The position numbers and the translations under genes are program-made. A stretch of 15,946 nucleotides of DNA from Acidobacteriota bacterium (GTDB lineage: Bacteria > Acidobacteriota > Terriglobia > Terriglobales > Acidobacteriaceae). Shown here one piece after another: positions 12,902 to 15,946 of the stretch. How positions within the stretch are numbered: position 1 is the first letter of the stretch; every line of letters starts with the position of its first letter. The notes under the pieces are model-generated. The model did no database searches and was not told where the DNA came from. It saw only the letters and a program-made list of their open reading frames with translations. The DNA lies in the NCBI GenBank assembly GCA_021799405.1, contig JAJZAL010000115.1:1-15946 (forward strand), given 5' to 3'.

Positions 12902-14743
12902 CTATTCAAAAACTTCACGTTCTTTCCGATCCAAGGCCTCCATGGTGATGGCCTGCGTTGGGCACCGCTGGGCGCAAAGGCCGCATCGGATGCACTTTTC
13001 TTCGTTCTTGATGATGGCGCCAGCCTGGCCTGCCCGCAGTTGTGCGGCAGGCACTCCGTAGCGCCGCTCGATCAGCGCTTCGTAGCGCTCATCGCCGCTC
13101 ACTTGAACCAGATCCACCAGACGCAAACAACTCTCAGGACACACATCCACGCAGCCCGCGCAGAGAATGCATTTCGACCCGTCGAAGATCGTGTTCACCT
13201 GGCAGTTGAGGCAGCGAAGCCCTTCGGCGCGTCCCTGTTCCTCGTCAAAGCCCAACTCCACTTCCGCGATGCCGATCCGCCGGTTCGCCGCCAGGACCGG
13301 CATCTTCTGCCGGGGAATGGAGAGATAACCGCTCGGCATCCGCCAGTTGGGCAGAATGCGGAATCGGCTAAGCACCGTCTTCTTCGTCTTGCCGCTCAGA
13401 TAGACATGAATGGAGCGCGCCGAGCGGTGGCCATTGGCAACAGCCTCCACCAGAATGCGCGGTCCGAAGGCGACGTCGCCGCCCGCAAAGACACCGGGCG
13501 CCGTAGTCATCAAGTCTTCATTGATCTTCAGAATTCCGCGCGGCGTCGCCTGTACTCCATCTTCGTTTTGCAGGTATGACAAATCCGCCTGCTGGCCGAT
13601 GGCCAGGATCACGCTATCGCACGGAATAATCTTTTCTTCATCACTGAACGCCGGATTGAAGCGTCCCTTCTCATCGAAGACGCTGAGGCAGCGGCGAACC
13701 TTGAGGCCTGTAACGATCCCGTTCTCGCCTACAACCTCCTTTGGCCCCCATCCATTGTCGAGCACAATGCCTTCGTGCTCGGCCTCTTCGACCTCGCCCT
13801 TCCATGCCGGCATCTGCGAGCGCGATTCCAGGCTGACCATGTTTACCCGTTCGGCGCCCGAGCGCATGGCCAAACGCGCCGCGTCGAGCGCGGGCTGCAA
13901 GCTCTTGTCCGCCTCGGCTGAATCAGCCAAATCTCCAGCCGTCTCCTGCACCAGGCGTACTGCCGCGCGCGCCACGTCGATCGCCACATTGCCGCCGCCC
14001 ACCACCACTACGCGCTTGCCCAGCTCGATCTCAAAACCAAGGTTGACGTTGATCAGAAAATCGATGCCGTTGTAAACGCCCGTGAAATGAGCGCCGGGAA
14101 TATTTAACTCGCGGCCCTTGTTGAGGCCCGTCGACAGCAGAACCGCATCGTACTTCGACCGCAGCTCGCTGAAGGAGATGTCCCGCCCCACCGTCACGCG
14201 CGTGTGCAGCGTGACTCCCATGGCGAGGATGTTGTCCACCTCCATCTTGATGATTTCCCTGGGAAGACGGAACTGCGGAATGCCCAGGTACAGCATTCCA
14301 CCGGGGACGGGAGCGGATTCAAATACCTCTACCGAGTAACCCAGCAGCGCCAGATCGTGCGCGCACGTCAGGCCGCACACTCCGGCGCCCACGATCGCCA
14401 CACGCTTGTTCCGCTTGGGAGCGGGAGGCAGCGCCTTTCTTTCAGGGTCGTGGCCCATGCCCAGGTTGTGGCGTTCGGTCGCATAGCGCTTCAACGCGCA
14501 GATCGCGACGGGTTCATCGATCTTGCCGCGCCGGCAGTTGTCCTCGCAGGGATGCGCGCAAATCCTCCCCAGAACGTAGGCGAATGGATTGGGCGCGCGC
14601 GCCAAAAGGTATGCCTCTTCGTCTTTCGAAATTCCGATGGCCTGAACGTATCGCCCGCATTCGGTATGGATCGGACAGGCGGACTGACAGGGAATATTCT
14701 TCTCGAAATACTCCCGGTCCGGGACTGTAACGGAATAACTCAT
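12902..14743 (-). CDS. GltD-like NAD(P)/FAD oxidoreductase with C-terminal 2x[4Fe-4S] ferredoxin domain
   Basis: This 613-residue protein starts at ATG 14743, with AGGA 6 nt upstream; the frame runs on to 14857 without a better site. The N-terminal Cys-rich domain of the glutamate-synthase small-subunit type has C19, C23, C29 and C62, C66, C70 (CQSACPIHTEC and ICAHPCEDNC). The FAD strand is VAIVGAGVCG (G119, G121, G124), and the NAD(P) strand VVVVGGGNVAIDVARA follows. IFAGGD-like FAD contact GVFAGGDVAFG is near residue 465. The C-terminus has CILCAGCVDVCPESC and CIRCGLCAQRCP for two clusters. No glutamate synthase large subunit is adjacent. It sits directly before Rieske, so it probably links NAD(P)H to the quinone/Rieske complex on the cytoplasmic side. 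A link to Nfn-type bifurcating partners is possible but not shown. Confidence 0.88.
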   Translation of the reverse strand: MSYSVTVPDREYFEKNIPCQSACPIHTECGRYVQAIGISKDEEAYLLARAPNPFAYVLGRICAHPCEDNCRRGKIDEPVAICALKRYATERHNLGMGHDPERKALPPAPKRNKRVAIVGAGVCGLTCAHDLALLGYSVEVFESAPVPGGMLYLGIPQFRLPREIIKMEVDNILAMGVTLHTRVTVGRDISFSELRSKYDAVLLSTGLNKGRELNIPGAHFTGVYNGIDFLINVNLGFEIELGKRVVVVGGGNVAIDVARAAVRLVQETAGDLADSAEADKSLQPALDAARLAMRSGAERVNMVSLESRSQMPAWKGEVEEAEHEGIVLDNGWGPKEVVGENGIVTGLKVRRCLSVFDEKGRFNPAFSDEEKIIPCDSVILAIGQQADLSYLQNEDGVQATPRGILKINEDLMTTAPGVFAGGDVAFGPRILVEAVANGHRSARSIHVYLSGKTKKTVLSRFRILPNWRMPSGYLSIPRQKMPVLAANRRIGIAEVELGFDEEQGRAEGLRCLNCQVNTIFDGSKCILCAGCVDVCPESCLRLVDLVQVSGDERYEALIERRYGVPAAQLRAGQAGAIIKNEEKCIRCGLCAQRCPTQAITMEALDRKEREVFE

Positions 14744-14820
14744 GCGTTCCTCATTCTGGCCGTTTCTTGGCGGTAGTGGTTCAGACCGTTGACCCAAAGC
14801 TGGGTTGGTTGGAAATAAGT

Positions 14821-14851
14821 CCCCGGCAAGCCGGCCCAACGCTCGCCGGGG
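14821..14851 (-). terminator. GC-rich stem-loop between the cytochrome c and GltD-like genes
   Basis: CCCCGGC (14821-14827) pairs perfectly with GCCGGGG (14845-14851), with a 17-nt loop. Read on the minus strand it follows the monohaem cytochrome stop by about 35 nt and is followed by ACTTATTTCC. A second small hairpin (ACCCA/TGGGT, 14800-14813) lies next to it. It may act as an attenuator or RNA-processing site that lowers expression of the downstream respiratory genes relative to the cytochromes. Confidence 0.4.
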
Positions 14852-14886
14852 TTTCAAGTATTACTTCAATTCCAGACAGCCACTTG

Positions 14887-15291
14887 CTACTGTTGCGCCT
14901 GCAGCTTCTGGATCTCCTCATCCGAAAGCGCCTTGTAGAATTTCGACGGATTCTTGTCCTTGCGCGTCTGCTGGTCGTACCACAGGAACTCGAAAATCTC
15001 CTTGCCCTGGGCGTTGGTGATGCCCGAGTTTGGCTTGTGCATCATACGTTTGACGTACTGCTCCCACTCCATCCTCGTCATCGTCGTGTTGATAGGCCGC
15101 GCGATGGTGTGGCATTGAGAACACTTGTTCACAAACAGCTTGTATGCCTGTTGTTGCTCCGGCGGATACTTGGAGACATTGATTGTGGATGGCCCCTTAT
15201 CCTGCGGAAGTACGACGTTCTTGGTCTGCGCTGCCAGAAAAAGCGGCGCGCCTAAAAGTGCGACTGCGATCCATTGAATCGACTTATGCAT
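14887..15291 (-). CDS. Monohaem cytochrome c, copy 2 of a tandem pair
   Basis: This 134-residue exported protein has its start at ATG 15291, with GAGAGGTGG just upstream; the GTG 6 nt earlier is less likely. A signal peptide runs over about residues 1-22 (hydrophobic core WIAVALLGAPLFLAAQ). CSQCH at residues 57-61 binds haem c, and a MxxKP-type segment (M83 in RMMHKP) is a candidate sixth ligand. It matches the next upstream gene in the block KYPPEQQQAYKLF before the haem motif and in the IFEFL strand. It is separated from the GltD-like gene by 143 nt with stem-loops. It is a likely soluble or loosely membrane-bound electron carrier for the bc-type complex encoded downstream. Confidence 0.85.
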   Translation of the reverse strand: MHKSIQWIAVALLGAPLFLAAQTKNVVLPQDKGPSTINVSKYPPEQQQAYKLFVNKCSQCHTIARPINTTMTRMEWEQYVKRMMHKPNSGITNAQGKEIFEFLWYDQQTRKDKNPSKFYKALSDEEIQKLQAQQ

Positions 15292-15332
15292 TTCCACCTC
15301 TCTTTACCTCTTTGCCCGAATGCCTGGCATGA

Positions 15333-15361
15333 ACTATTTCCGGCAGCGCCCGCGATAGCAA
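15333..15361 (-). promoter_or_regulatory. Weak candidate promoter before the second monohaem cytochrome
   Basis: On the minus strand, TTGCTA (15356-15361) and AATAGT (15333-15338) are separated by exactly 17 nt, and each matches four of six consensus bases. It lies in the 209-nt gap between the two monohaem cytochrome genes and would give a leader of about 35 nt. It may allow the bc-type operon to be transcribed apart from the upstream genes. Confidence 0.3.
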
Positions 15362-15465
15362 CCTGGCGCGATCCTGTTCCCGGTTGAATACGGCGCCGAA
15401 CCCGCGTTCAACCACATCTCGAAGTCCAAACACTGTCTTCAAAAAATTCTTCGGTCTTGCCTCTT

Positions 15466-15482
15466 GGCATAACTGTCATGCC
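15466..15482. promoter_or_regulatory. Inverted repeat GGCAT-N7-ATGCC, possible operator
   Basis: GGCAT (15466-15470) and ATGCC (15478-15482) are exact inverted arms. A second copy of the same arms, ATGCC-T-GGCAT, lies at 15320-15330 in the same intergenic region. Between them is GGTTGAA/TTCAACC (15382-15388 and 15407-15413). The placement on both sides of the candidate promoter suggests a two-site operator or looping element, but no regulator is identified. Confidence 0.3.
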
Positions 15483-15500
15483 TGAACTTACTCGCAACGA

Positions 15501-15875
15501 TCACCAATTGTCCTTCGGCGGGTGAGCATGATAGTAGTTCAGGAATTCGATAATTCGCTCCGCCTGCCGGTCATTGAAATCCGCCGCCGGCTTCGCCTGC
15601 ATCACATAGACCCAATGCTTGGCCGTGGCGGGAGTGTCCGTTTGGCTTAACGCCCGGTTCAGGGTATGGCACTCAGAGCACGTATATCTGAACGTCTTGT
15701 ATGCTCGTTGAATATTGGCCGGATATGTAGAAACATCGATCGGCGCGTCCTTTTGGTTCCCGGTATAGGTGCCACCGTAAAATTGGGCATGTGCTGCCGT
15801 GCCGAGCATTCCCGCCACTAACAACAACCCCGCCATCCGCACTGCAATCATCCACGAAAATCTCTTAGGCTGCAT
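15501..15875 (-). CDS. Monohaem cytochrome c, copy 1 of a tandem pair
   Basis: This 124-residue exported protein starts at ATG 15875 after a strong AAGGAGGAAGTAT ribosome site. The signal peptide runs to about residue 30, ending GTAAHA before QF. The haem motif is CSECH at residues 66-70, and M92 in VMQAKP is the likely axial Met. It shares the YPANIQRAYKTF and IIEFL blocks with the downstream copy, and both keep an MxxKP motif, so they are diverged duplicates. The last four residues are KDNW. It sits directly after the likely outer-membrane protein, which suggests periplasmic electron transfer between the inner-membrane complex and another partner. The partner is not in the window. Confidence 0.85.
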   Translation of the reverse strand: MQPKRFSWMIAVRMAGLLLVAGMLGTAAHAQFYGGTYTGNQKDAPIDVSTYPANIQRAYKTFRYTCSECHTLNRALSQTDTPATAKHWVYVMQAKPAADFNDRQAERIIEFLNYYHAHPPKDNW

Positions 15876-15902
15876 ATACTTCCTCCTTATCTCTGCGCCC
15901 CT

Positions 15903-15946
15903 TTAGAAAAAGAACTGGACATCGGCCATGGCCGTACGGCTGGAAC
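15903..15946 (-). CDS. C-terminal end of a gene running in from the right, possible outer-membrane beta-barrel
   Basis: The minus-strand frame entering at the right edge gives SSRTAMADVQFFF and stops at TAA (15903-15905). An aromatic C-terminal Phe after alternating hydrophobic residues is the signature of the last strand of a beta-barrel outer-membrane protein. The stop is followed 27 nt later by the next start, with its own strong ribosome site, so the genes may be co-transcribed. Only 13 residues are seen. A porin is one option and an MtrB/PioB-like barrel another. The identity is not resolved. Confidence 0.45.
   Translation of the reverse strand, partial: SSRTAMADVQFFF

Noticed and set aside
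12902..14743. Glutamate synthase small subunit (gltD)
   Set aside because: No large subunit is adjacent, there is an extra C-terminal two-cluster ferredoxin domain, and the gene is embedded in a Rieske/cytochrome b operon.

Overview
This window is GC-rich bacterial chromosomal DNA with no mobile element, CRISPR array, rRNA or tRNA that I can recognise. The gene style fits an Acidobacteriota-like or other deep-branching, respiratory, menaquinone-type Gram-negative. The clues are a DUF3417-type alpha-glucan phosphorylase, a b6-type cytochrome b fused to subunit IV, a multihaem cytochrome c in place of c1/f, and a probable outer-membrane beta-barrel end at the right edge. The taxonomic assignment is inference only.

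Region 1 (about 1-484): the 3' part of a small exported OB-fold-like protein, cut by the left edge, followed by a stem-loop. Region 2 (about 501-5640, plus strand): a tightly spaced operon behind a plausible sigma70 promoter with a perfect 12-bp palindrome just upstream. Its genes are a NifX/ORP-like metal-cluster protein, a Gly-rich DUF5320-type protein, two consecutive MinD-type ATPases each carrying an inserted two-cluster ferredoxin domain (ATGA overlap), a second NifX/ORP-like protein, a CoA-disulfide-reductase-like flavoprotein with a C-terminal rhodanese domain, and a PaaI-type hotdog thioesterase. The first five genes resemble the orange-protein (ORP) loci of sulfate reducers, here joined to sulfane-sulfur/CoA-thiol enzymes. 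No nitrogenase gene is present.

Region 3 (5657-8239, minus strand): an alpha-glucan (glycogen) phosphorylase convergent with region 2, with a hairpin between the two. Region 4 (8240-9502): a poorly coding stretch holding one doubtful small membrane protein, then a membrane-anchored rhodanese-like protein that lacks the catalytic cysteine. A long perfect hairpin flanked by A and T runs ends this unit and the opposing one.

Region 5 (9754-15946, minus strand): a respiratory operon. In transcription order it has the end of a probable outer-membrane protein, two related monohaem cytochromes c, a GltD-like NAD(P)/FAD/Fe-S oxidoreductase with a C-terminal ferredoxin domain, a Rieske protein, a cytochrome b (b6 plus subunit IV fused, variant Qo motif) and a membrane-anchored hexahaem cytochrome c. 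Together they look like a non-canonical bc-type quinol:cytochrome c oxidoreductase with a dedicated nicotinamide-nucleotide module. That arrangement could link the quinol pool to NAD(P)H.
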